DNA of 7,285 nucleotides from a bacterium. Its GTDB lineage: Bacteria; SZUA-182; SZUA-191. Below, one piece after another: positions 1 through 5,730 of the stretch. Location of the stretch: NCBI GenBank assembly GCA_003230535.1, contig QIEW01000498.1:1-7285 (forward strand), read 5' to 3'. Made by a program: the position numbers and the translations under genes. Within the stretch, counting starts at the first letter, position 1, and every line of letters begins with the position of its first letter. Below the pieces are notes generated by a model, which was given only the letters and a program-made list of their open reading frames with translations, was not told the origin of the DNA and ran no database searches.

Positions 1-1197
1 ATAGTATTAGCATATTCAGGAGGATTGGATACTTCGGTCATCATAAGATGGCTTAAGGAACAATATGGTTACGATGTAGCGGCCTTTTCGGCTGATTTAG
101 GGCAGGGCGAACAACTGGAGCCGCTGCGGGAAAAAGCCCTCCGTACCGGTGCGTCTCAGATCGTAATTGAGGATTTGCGGCGGGAATTCCTGGAGGATTT
201 TTGTATGCGAGCGCTAGCTGCCCAAGCTGTATATGAAGGGAAATATTTGCTTTCCACCGCTCTGGGCCGACCGCTGATTGCCAAATACCTGGTGGACGTG
301 GCGCGCATGACGGGCGCTACGGCGGTAGCCCATGGTTCAACAGGGAAGGGAAATGACCAGGTGCGGTTTGATGTATCCATTATGGCGCTGGCTCCTGAGT
401 TGAAGGTTGTGGCTCCATTGCGCGAATGGGACTTCTCAGGAAGAGCCGACGAGATAGAGTATGCTCAAAAGCATGGTATACCTGTAGAGGCGACTAAAGA
501 GAAACCCTACAGCATCGACCGCAATTTGTGGGGGATAAGCATTGAATGCGGGGTACTGGAGGACCCCTGGGCGGAGCCGCCTAATGACGCTTATCTTATT
601 ACCGCATCGCCGGAAGATGCCCCTGGGGAGCCGCTCTGTTTGGAGATCGGTTTCCAGGAGGGGAGACCTATCAGCCTGGATGGTGAGGAGATGTCCTTGG
701 TAGACTTAGTCCCTAGGTTGAATGAACTGGGAGGCCGTCATGGGGTAGGCCGCTGCGACCTGGTAGAGGATCGGCTGGTGGGTATAAAATCACGGGAGAT
801 ATATGAAGCGCCCGGAGCTACTATCCTGTATAAGGCTTACGCTGAGCTGGAGCAGTTGGTGTTGGATCGGGAGACCCTGCATTTCAAGCAAGCTTTGAGC
901 GACAAGTATGCGCAACTGGTTTATTTTGGCTTATGGTTTTCCCCGTTGCGGGAGGCGCTGGACAGTTTCTTCGATAACATAAAGCGCCTGGTTACCGGTG
1001 TCGTACGGCTGAAGCTCCATAAAGGTAATTGCACGCCGACGGGCCGTAAATCACCCCATTCCCTCTACCAATATCGCCTGGCTACCTATGATCAGGAAGA
1101 TGCGTTTGAGCATAAGGACGGCGAGGCTTTCTGTAAGCTTTGGGGACTCCCCTGGAAGGTGATCGGCGAAAGAGGGAGGAGGCGAATAAAGGAGTGA
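1..1197 (+). CDS. argG: Argininosuccinate synthase, 5'-truncated by the window edge
   Basis: Cytosolic enzyme of arginine biosynthesis that joins citrulline and aspartate with ATP, giving argininosuccinate, AMP and PPi. The reading frame is open from base 1 and reads IVLAYSGGLDTSV, the N-terminal ATP-pyrophosphatase loop (SGGLDTS) of the family. The start codon therefore lies a few codons upstream, and the TTG at 25 falls inside this motif and is not the start. Near visible residue 112 is GSTGKGNDQVRF, the second family signature (usually GATGKGNDQ, so Ala to Ser here). The C-terminus has VRLKLHKGN, GRKSPHSLY and KLWGLPWKV, as expected. The 398 visible residues match the normal length of about 400, and no frameshift or missing key motif was seen. 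Downstream there is no argH, only a repeat island, so argG ends its transcription unit here. Identity is very secure; only the true start is unseen. Confidence 0.97.
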   Translation: MVLAYSGGLDTSVIIRWLKEQYGYDVAAFSADLGQGEQLEPLREKALRTGASQIVIEDLRREFLEDFCMRALAAQAVYEGKYLLSTALGRPLIAKYLVDVARMTGATAVAHGSTGKGNDQVRFDVSIMALAPELKVVAPLREWDFSGRADEIEYAQKHGIPVEATKEKPYSIDRNLWGISIECGVLEDPWAEPPNDAYLITASPEDAPGEPLCLEIGFQEGRPISLDGEEMSLVDLVPRLNELGGRHGVGRCDLVEDRLVGIKSREIYEAPGATILYKAYAELEQLVLDRETLHFKQALSDKYAQLVYFGLWFSPLREALDSFFDNIKRLVTGVVRLKLHKGNCTPTGRKSPHSLYQYRLATYDQEDAFEHKDGEAFCKLWGLPWKVIGERGRRRIKE

Positions 1198-1250
1198 GGG
1201 GAAATGAGTCAATAGCGCTCCCCCTTTTCAAATGGGGAGACAACGGGGTA

Positions 1251-1333
1251 GATGTTTCGGCCTGTCTCAGGCCGAAACTACTAAAGGGGCACGCTATCCT
1301 TAAACCTTTCGGCTTGAGACAAGCCGAAAGATC
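1251..1333 (+). repeat. Double-hairpin (REP/BIME-like) element, copy 1
   Basis: Two 25-nt perfect palindromes separated by 27 nt. The first (1254-1278) has the 11-nt arm GTTTCGGCCTG with loop TCT. The second (1306-1330) has the arm CTTTCGGCTTG with loop AGA. They are variants of one palindrome in opposite orientation, differing at two base pairs that are both compensated. GAT precedes the first hairpin and ATC follows the second, so the whole unit is itself near-symmetric. The spacer begins TACTAAAGGGG. The layout is that of a BIME, in which paired REP sequences are mobilised by a RAYT transposase in known systems. No such transposase is in the window, so that origin is inference. Confidence 0.85.
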
Positions 1334-1407
1334 AGAAAATCCCCCTTAATCCCAATACGGTTCACTTAAGCCAAATTGGCCTGGAAACGTTAGAAATAAT
1401 CATTTTG

Positions 1408-1479
1408 TGTCAATCCCGCGAAAGCGGGAATCCATAGGTTTTTTATCGGTCTGATATCCTGGTCAAGCCAGGAATGACA
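1408..1479 (+). repeat. TGTCAATCC...GGAATGACA miniature repeat, copy 1
   Basis: A 72-nt unit with imperfect inverted ends, TGTCAATCC (1408-1416) and GGAATGACA (1471-1479), matching at 8 of 9 positions. Inside are a perfect hairpin, TCCCGC-GAAA-GCGGGA (1414-1429, a GNRA-type loop), and a second hairpin with arms TCCTGG and CCAGGA near the right end. Its last 43 nt (1437-1479) match 2318-2360 at 42 of 43 positions. It resembles the palindromic CCCGCGAAAGCGGG repeats scattered through many unrelated bacterial genomes. It is non-coding. Confidence 0.8.
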
Positions 1480-1513
1480 AAGGGCATATGTCCTTAAGGG
1501 AACTGCATTGCCC

Positions 1514-1550
1514 TTAATCCCCCCTTCCAAAGGAGGGCAGGGGGGATTTA
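1514..1550. repeat. C-rich palindrome AATCCCCCC/GGGGGGATT
   Basis: Nine-base arms, AATCCCCCC (1516-1524) and GGGGGGATT (1540-1548), enclose a 15-nt centre that itself contains CCTT/AAGG. Degenerate relatives occur at about 1956-1993 and 2123-2168, all within the same island, so this is a local family of C-rich palindromes. There is no U-tract on either side of the hairpin, so a terminator role is weakly supported. Confidence 0.6.
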
Positions 1551-1654
1551 AATAAACCCGCACCGAATAGGTGTTTTGTTCTTGAGAAAGAAATATTTTT
1601 CTCGCCGCGCCCTGTTGTGTTCTCAGTGGTTCAAATCCTTTTCGAAGGTTAAGA

Positions 1655-1876
1655 TTACAGGTTTGTCTTAAGCCCTGACGGTTTCAAAGAGACCGGCGGG
1701 TGAGATCCAAGCGAGGCGCCCTCCTGCCGCATCCGGAATTGGTTTGGGTCAGGTCCTCGAAAACAATCCGGAGTTGCCATATCCAGGCAGCTAGGCGCTA
1801 TACAGCAGGCCGGGAGGGAGATTGTCAGTAAAATCAAAGCCAGACACAAAACCAATAAGTTTTTTTTCTTAAACAT
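1655..1876 (-). CDS. Doubtful small ORF with signal-peptide-like N-terminus (73 aa)
   Basis: The predicted product starts MFKKKNLLVLCLALILLTIS and continues LPACC. It thus has a basic n-region, a hydrophobic core of about 15 residues and a cysteine near residue 24. This resembles an exported or lipoprotein signal, but the proline before AC does not fit the usual lipobox. The remaining 50 or so residues are Pro/Ser/Gly-rich and match nothing I recognise. Against it being a real gene: there is no Shine-Dalgarno sequence before the ATG, and it sits in a repeat island. A -35/-10 pair on the same strand places the -10 box over the ATG itself, so that promoter could not make a transcript carrying this start. 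It may be a remnant of a gene's 5' end or chance. I name no function. Confidence 0.25.
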   Translation of the reverse strand: MFKKKNLLVLCLALILLTISLPACCIAPSCLDMATPDCFRGPDPNQFRMRQEGASLGSHPPVSLKPSGLKTNL

Positions 1877-1903
1877 TTATAAAAAGAACAAGTGTCGTGT
1901 CAA
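1876..1903 (-). promoter_or_regulatory. Promoter-like TTGACA / TATAAA pair
   Basis: On the minus strand, TTGACA (1898-1903) and TATAAA (1876-1881) are separated by 16 nt, close to the sigma-70 consensus. The -10 box overlaps the ATG of the small ORF at 1876, so transcription would start inside that ORF. The -35 half lies inside the left arm of an inverted repeat (1886-1903), so the resemblance may be a by-product of the repeat. Low to moderate confidence. Confidence 0.35.
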
Positions 1904-2207
1904 CTCTAATATGTTGATTACGGCTTATATGCAAATCGTTTAACTGCCCTGATGGGAATTCCCCTTTTTATACAAGAGGGACCAGGGGGGATTTATAGAA
2001 TAATAAGCTGATTCTGAGTCTTCTATTCGATCTTTCGGCTTGTCTCAAGCCGAAAGTGCCAAGAGAAACGCACCCCTTTATAGTAGTTTCGGCCTGAGAC
2101 AGGCCGAAACATCGAATATCGGAGAATCCCCCTTAGACCCCCTTAATCCCCTTTGTCAAAGGGGGAAACGGTAATCTGTCAATTTACGGTTGACATGACA
2201 CTTGTGC
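1886..2207. repeat. 322-bp segment bounded by 18-bp imperfect inverted repeats
   Basis: The left end (1886-1903, GAACAAGTGTCGTGTCAA) and the right end (2190-2207, TTGACATGACACTTGTGC) are inverted copies matching at 16 of 18 positions. The enclosed DNA carries a C-rich palindrome (AATTCCCC...GGGGGGATT, about 1956-1993), the second double-hairpin element, and another C-rich repeat (2123-2168). It has no coding capacity. The pattern fits a non-autonomous miniature element, but I see no convincing target-site duplication in the flanks (left ...ATAAAAA, right AGCGTTT...). The identity as a mobile element is therefore a hypothesis. Confidence 0.45.
2029..2113 (-). repeat. Double-hairpin (REP/BIME-like) element, copy 2, inverted
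   Basis: Hairpins at 2032-2056 (arm CTTTCGGCTTG, loop TCT) and 2086-2110 (arm GTTTCGGCCTG, loop AGA) are exact reverse complements of the two hairpins of copy 1, in reversed order. The whole unit is thus copy 1 turned around. The 29-nt spacer, read on the minus strand, begins TACTATAAAGGGG, related to the copy 1 spacer. The element is bracketed by an 8-bp inverted repeat, TATTCGAT (2024-2031) and ATCGAATA (2111-2118), which could extend a cruciform. It is non-coding. Confidence 0.85.
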
Positions 2208-2246
2208 AGCGTTTCGTAAATTTTTTAGGTTTATCCTGCGTTACTT

Positions 2247-2360
2247 TGTCATTCCTGCCCCTGCCTTCGCAGGGATAAACTTCAGCAGGAATCCAGTAAT
2301 GGCTCCAGGTTCTACCTGGTTTTTTATCGGTCTGATATCCCGGTCAAGCCAGGAATGACA
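2247..2360 (+). repeat. TGTCATTCCTG...CAGGAATGACA miniature repeat, copy 2
   Basis: A 114-nt unit with perfect 11-bp inverted ends, TGTCATTCCTG (2247-2257) and CAGGAATGACA (2350-2360). Near the left end it has a hairpin CCCTGC-CTTC-GCAGGG (2259-2274), in the position of the GAAA-loop hairpin in copy 1. The right 43 nt are nearly identical to 1437-1479. Relative to copy 1 it carries about 40 extra nt in the middle, including a terminator-like hairpin. It ends 31 bp past the restored stop of the cyclase gene. Confidence 0.8.
2305..2325 (+). terminator. Rho-independent terminator-like hairpin inside the repeat
   Basis: CCAGGT-TCT-ACCTGG followed immediately by six T's, then A, is a textbook shape for plus-strand termination. 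It could stop transcripts running rightward from argG before they enter the antisense strand of the cyclase gene, but it is more than 1.1 kb from argG. Copy 1 of the repeat has the T-tract without the hairpin. Function as a terminator is inferred from shape only. Confidence 0.5.
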
Positions 2361-2391
2361 GGCCTTATAAACCCAGTTATTTACAAAATGG

Positions 2392-2565
2392 TCACTGGTG
2401 ATTGTAGCGCCGCTGTGTAGCCACTTCCAGAAGGCGAAGGTTTTCCTGGCTTACCACAACCCGGTTTTTTCCTCTTTGCTTGGCTTGATAAAGGGCATTA
2501 TCCGCCAGCAGGATGAGGTCGGACTTAGTCTCGATTTTAGGATTGGGAATACCGGCTGATATGGT
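2392..2565 (-). pseudogene. Out-of-frame C-terminal end of the GGDEF domain
   Basis: Read one base out of phase with the upstream cyclase, this stretch encodes TISAGIPNPKIETKSDLILL followed by ADNALYQAKQRGKNRVVV, and ends at a TGA (2392-2394). That is the standard end of a GGDEF domain: the 'T(I/V)S.G' strand, then the 'AD.ALY.AK..G.NRV' helix. It lacks its own start and is plainly the missing tail of the gene at 2537-3490. Restoring one base between about 2564 and 2570 would give a single protein of 365 residues. The switch point (around GACAACAACCAT on the coding strand) is not a homopolymer and not a recognised slippery site. Confidence 0.88.
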
Positions 2566-3490
2566 TGTTGTCCGGTCCGGGAAAAAGGGTGTTTTCCACC
2601 TTAATCCGCAGTCTCTCAGCTAACACCCGGGCGCTTAAGATATCAATCTGGGGCAGAATAATGGCAAACTCCTCTCCGCCATAGCGGGCGGCGATGTCCA
2701 CCCCACGGATAGAATCTATCAGGACTCTGGCCAGTCCTACTAAGACCTCGTTCCCTTTCTGATGCCCGTAAAGATCATTTACCCGCTTAAAGTCATCTAT
2801 ATCCACCATAAGAAAGGAAAGCTCTGAATCGTACCGGTAACTGCGATGAAATTCCTCGCTTAAGCGTTCCTGAAAATAGAGGTGGTTATAAAGCTCCGTC
2901 AGGCTGTCTCTGATGGAGAGCTCCCGGAGGAAAATATTGGCATCTTCAAGGTCGGAGAATAATTTTGACTTTGCGTTTATCGCCTTGACCAACTCATTTT
3001 TGTGCTGTTCTAACTCCGATTTGTCCTTTTCCAGTTGATCGACCTTAGTCCGTAGATTATAAGAAAAATCCTTAAGTTCTTCCAGCAGCCTCATTCTGGT
3101 AATCAACACCCGGCTCCTAGCTAAATTCTCCTGAATTACCTGGCAGATTTCCTTACTGTTAAACGGTTTATTTACATAATCGTTTGCTCCGCGTTTGACA
3201 GCATCTACCGCTACTTGCTCTGACCCATACGCGGTTATCAGGATTACGGGGATTTCCATATGACGGCCCTTTATCTCGGCCAATACATCCAGTCCACTCA
3301 TCCCGGGCATATTCACATCCACCAGCACCAGAGAAGGATGCCAGTCAGCAAATATTTCCAACCCTTCCGTACCTCTTCTTGCCGTACGCACCTCATACCC
3401 TTCGTTTTCCAAACGACGCTTCAGCATCTTCAAAGTGCGGGCGTCGTCATCAATTATTAAGATGCGATTTAGTTCCGGTCGGTCATTCAT
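2537..3490 (-). CDS. Receiver-GGDEF response regulator (PleD-type diguanylate cyclase), frameshifted near its end
   Basis: Cytosolic response regulator that would make c-di-GMP from two GTP when phosphorylated. Residues 8-125 form a receiver domain with acidic D14-D16, phospho-acceptor D58 (VDVNMPGMSG), T86 and K108 (NKPF). Residues 132-190 are a charged coiled coil of the signalling-helix kind. The GGDEF domain starts at about 192 (RDSLTELYNH) with metal-binding D230 (MVDIDDFKRVND), the active-site loop GGEEF at 271-275, and an inhibitory-site RxxD (R262-G-V-D265) at the PleD spacing. The frame is lost near residue 309: after nine foreign residues it stops at 317, and the final strand and helix continue in another frame (2392-2565). 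The start ATG at 3490 has GAGGAT about 14 nt upstream, and an in-frame TAA rules out an earlier start. It lies 22 bp after the hybrid kinase, its probable phosphodonor. As written it is probably inactive; a one-base assembly error is the alternative. Confidence 0.92.
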   Translation of the reverse strand: MNDRPELNRILIIDDDARTLKMLKRRLENEGYEVRTARRGTEGLEIFADWHPSLVLVDVNMPGMSGLDVLAEIKGRHMEIPVILITAYGSEQVAVDAVKRGANDYVNKPFNSKEICQVIQENLARSRVLITRMRLLEELKDFSYNLRTKVDQLEKDKSELEQHKNELVKAINAKSKLFSDLEDANIFLRELSIRDSLTELYNHLYFQERLSEEFHRSYRYDSELSFLMVDIDDFKRVNDLYGHQKGNEVLVGLARVLIDSIRGVDIAARYGGEEFAIILPQIDILSARVLAERLRIKVENTLFPGPDNNHISRYSQS

Positions 3491-3512
3491 AACTATTTAG
3501 AGTAATCCTCAA

Positions 3513-5564
3513 TCATCTATCTGTTTGGGATACTAAATTGGCATTACTCTCAGAACATAACACATGAACGCGGTTAAGTATCCTACTGGTTCGGAAAGGT
3601 TTAACAAAATAGTCCGCCGCTCCAAGTTTGAAACCCAAATCTTTATCATCCACAATTGAGATAATTACGACGGGGATATCCTTGGTATCAGATCTGGATT
3701 TTAGTTCCCGTAAAATTTCCCAACCGCTTTTTTCTGGAAGTCTTATATCCAAGGCAATTAAGTCCGGCTTAATATTTTCAACTATTTTAATTACCGTTTT
3801 TCCACAGTTGACTGCCAGCACCTGATAGCCTTCGGCATATAAGTATGTTCTTAATATTTCCAGCGTCTTGTGATCATCGTCGACAATTAAAACGGTTTTC
3901 CCCTTCCCTCTGAGAGAAACATCCTGTTTCTCTGACTTTTCCGGAGTAAGCTCTTTTTCTGGTTTAGTTACAACTTTCTTCTCCACTGGTTCATGGGATT
4001 CTTGCTTGATAGGGACAGTAAAGAAAAATTTGCTCCCCTCGCCTTCCGTACTCTCAACCCAAATCCTGCCGTGATGGAGCTTTACAAAGCGCTTAGCCAG
4101 GGCTAATCCCAGTCCCGTACCTTCATAATGACGGGTGGCCGAACTATCCAACTGACGGAACTCATCGAAGATAACCTCGCATTGCTTCGGAGAAATACCG
4201 ATCCCTGTATCAGCGACACTTAATAAGTAATAGTCCTGTTTTTTTACTGCCTCAAGCCGGATTTGTCCCCCAAAAGGAGTAAATTTGATCGCATTGCTCA
4301 AGAGATTAAACAATATCTGTTTTATTTTCCGCTTATCGGCGCGTAAATCTTCTACATTTTCTCCAATTATTACCTTAAATATCTGGTTTTTCTTTTGAAT
4401 AAGAGTACTTATTGCACGCTCAATTCCCCGGAGTAAAACCGGAAGTTCAAAATCCTCCAAATATAACTCCCCCTTGCCGGATTCAATCTTGGAAATATCA
4501 AGAATATCATTAATTAGCATGAGGAGATGATAGCCGCTCTCTAAAATATCTTTTAAATATTGTTCCTGCTCCTCATTTATTTCTCCCGGAATTCTATCCA
4601 GAAGAAGTTCTGAAAAGCCGATAATGGAATTTAGGGGCGTTCTGAGTTCATGAGACATATTAGCTAAAAAATCCATTTTCAATTGGTTTGCCTCCTGGAG
4701 CTCGCCGTTAGTTTTCCCTAAACGCTCCAATAAAGATGTTTTTTTGATAACTAAAGCCGCTTTGTTGGCCAGTAGATTAAGAATGGAAACTTCTCTCTCA
4801 GTAAACCGGCGAGGTTTAAAATCATCTACATAAAGGATACCGACAATATCATCGCCACATAGCAGGGGGGTGGCAATAAGCGATCTGATGCCTTCCCGCT
4901 TCATTACCGAACTATCGTATGACAAATCATATTTTTTCAGGTCGTTGCTCACAAAAGAAGACCGATGCTTCATTATCCGTTGAGTTATTCCGCCTTGACG
5001 ACAGGTCCAGGAGGTAATTTCAGCAAAATCTTCACTCAAACCAATTGATACAGCTAATTCCATTTCATTTTTTTCTTTATTATATAAAGCCAGACTGCCG
5101 GCCGGCGTATTAGTAATCTCCATGGCGCTGCGAATAATAGTCTCGAATACCTCTTTACTGCTTACAGCCGAAGCCAGCATTAGCCCAACCTGATATAGCG
5201 CCTGGTGTTCTTTGAGGCTCCGCCGCGCCTCCGCTTCCTGCTTTTCCCGCTCCTCCACCAGATTCCAAAGCAGAAAAGCGCTGCGCCCGCCAATAACTTC
5301 CGCTCCGTCTGGACAAATCTTGTTCAAGCTGTTGGTAACCTCAGGGTTGCCGGTAACATCGACAATTACATCCGGCAGGGTCTCGTTAATTAAGCTCTCA
5401 TAATCCACACTGACAGGTATATTATAGCTTTGCGCCAATTTTACCCCTTCTGCATGGAGATCAGTGTCCACTACTCCTACAATATCTATGTCCTTATTAT
5501 TACAAAATATAGGCAGCAGAGCAGAAGCGCCTCTTCCGGCCCCTACAATTACCATCCTTACCAT
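3513..5564 (-). CDS. Hybrid sensor histidine kinase with N-terminal NAD(P)-binding-type Rossmann domain, GAF and receiver
   Basis: A 683-residue soluble kinase with no membrane segment visible. Residues 1-100 form a Rossmann dinucleotide-binding fold: MVIVGAGRGASALL with the glycine loop at 8-13, an acidic D33 at the end of strand 2 (favouring NAD over NADP), and VDVTGNPEV at 68-76. It resembles the N-terminus of GFO/IDH/MocA, DapB or homoserine dehydrogenase, without any catalytic domain after it. A short helix leads to a GAF domain (about 120-275), a second helix, HisKA with H305 (SHELRTPLNS), and a HATPase domain with N424, DTGIG (452-456) and GTGLGL (482-487). A Lys/Glu/Pro-rich linker (521-555) joins a receiver with D562/D563, phospho-acceptor D606, S636 and K655. 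I infer a sensor of a nucleotide cofactor or redox state that autophosphorylates H305 and signals to D606 and to the cyclase 22 bp downstream. The start at 5564 has weak GGA spacing; M4 is a less likely alternative. The gene is more AT-rich than argG and dprA. Confidence 0.95.
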   Translation of the reverse strand: MVRMVIVGAGRGASALLPIFCNNKDIDIVGVVDTDLHAEGVKLAQSYNIPVSVDYESLINETLPDVIVDVTGNPEVTNSLNKICPDGAEVIGGRSAFLLWNLVEEREKQEAEARRSLKEHQALYQVGLMLASAVSSKEVFETIIRSAMEITNTPAGSLALYNKEKNEMELAVSIGLSEDFAEITSWTCRQGGITQRIMKHRSSFVSNDLKKYDLSYDSSVMKREGIRSLIATPLLCGDDIVGILYVDDFKPRRFTEREVSILNLLANKAALVIKKTSLLERLGKTNGELQEANQLKMDFLANMSHELRTPLNSIIGFSELLLDRIPGEINEEQEQYLKDILESGYHLLMLINDILDISKIESGKGELYLEDFELPVLLRGIERAISTLIQKKNQIFKVIIGENVEDLRADKRKIKQILFNLLSNAIKFTPFGGQIRLEAVKKQDYYLLSVADTGIGISPKQCEVIFDEFRQLDSSATRHYEGTGLGLALAKRFVKLHHGRIWVESTEGEGSKFFFTVPIKQESHEPVEKKVVTKPEKELTPEKSEKQDVSLRGKGKTVLIVDDDHKTLEILRTYLYAEGYQVLAVNCGKTVIKIVENIKPDLIALDIRLPEKSGWEILRELKSRSDTKDIPVVIISIVDDKDLGFKLGAADYFVKPFRTSRILNRVHVLCSESNANLVSQTDR

Positions 5565-5589
5565 AATTCATTCCATTTGTTGGATGGTG

Positions 5590-5621
5590 CGTGGCATAAT
5601 GGTTATCTTTATGTCGCCACG
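5590..5621 (-). promoter_or_regulatory. Hairpin in the kinase operon leader
   Basis: CGTGGC (5590-5595) and GCCACG (5616-5621) form a 6-bp GC-rich stem, extendable inward by ATAA/TTAT with a 3-nt bulge. It would lie in the roughly 100-nt leader between the predicted start of transcription and the ATG at 5564. A second inverted repeat, ATATG-GCAA-CATAT, lies at 5629-5642. Either could be a regulator-binding site or RNA structure. I recognise no known riboswitch here. Confidence 0.4.
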
Positions 5622-5669
5622 TTAAGATATATGGCAACATATTACAGGTACGACTTTACTTTAATTATA

Positions 5670-5697
5670 AATATAACCAGCTTTGAGCTGTTGTCAA
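5670..5697 (-). promoter_or_regulatory. Sigma-70-type promoter of the kinase-cyclase operon
   Basis: On the minus strand, a perfect -35 TTGACA (5692-5697), a 16-nt spacer and -10 TATATT (5670-5675) lie about 105 bp upstream of the kinase ATG. The spacer is largely filled by a 13-nt palindrome, CAGCT-CAA-AGCTG (5678-5690). That is a position where a bound repressor would block polymerase. The match to consensus is strong, and use by this operon is inferred from position and strand. Confidence 0.65.
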
Positions 5698-5730
5698 GGA
5701 CATAACGGTTTTATTTGGCTTTTCATTTAT

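Larger units (their letters stand above)
1198..2391. other. Repeat-rich intergenic island between convergent genes
   Basis: About 1.2 kb separates the 3' ends of argG (plus) and the cyclase (minus). No confident gene was found. The stretch is dominated by short palindromes: a CTCCCC/GGGGAG hairpin at 1218-1239 just after argG, two double-hairpin elements, two TGTCATTCC-ended elements, and several C-rich AATCCCCC motifs (near 1337, 1516, 1959-1993 and 2123-2168). An AAGGGCA/TGCCCTT inverted repeat lies at 1480-1515. No tRNA, rRNA, CRISPR array or transposase fragment is apparent. The only protein-like feature is the doubtful 73-residue ORF at 1655-1876. No clean U-tract terminator follows argG directly. 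Confidence 0.8.

Noticed and set aside
1-27. TTG at 25 as the argG start codon
   Set aside because: The open frame continues upstream to base 1 and the preceding codons encode the conserved AYSGG part of the ATP-binding loop.
1140-1349. Plus-strand 69-codon ORF overlapping the end of argG
   Set aside because: Out of frame with argG, and its second half is the first double-hairpin repeat; the product has no recognisable features.
1251-2113. CRISPR array
   Set aside because: The 25-nt repeats are full palindromes in two alternating variants, paired and inverted, with no regular unique spacers and no cas genes.
2555-2575. Programmed ribosomal frameshift in the cyclase gene
   Set aside because: No slippery heptamer, no stop codon at the shift point and no stimulatory structure seen; a mutation or an assembly error is simpler.
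5430-5705. Plus-strand 91-codon ORF across the kinase start and promoter
   Set aside because: It overlaps the well-supported 5' end of the kinase gene and its promoter and encodes nothing recognisable.
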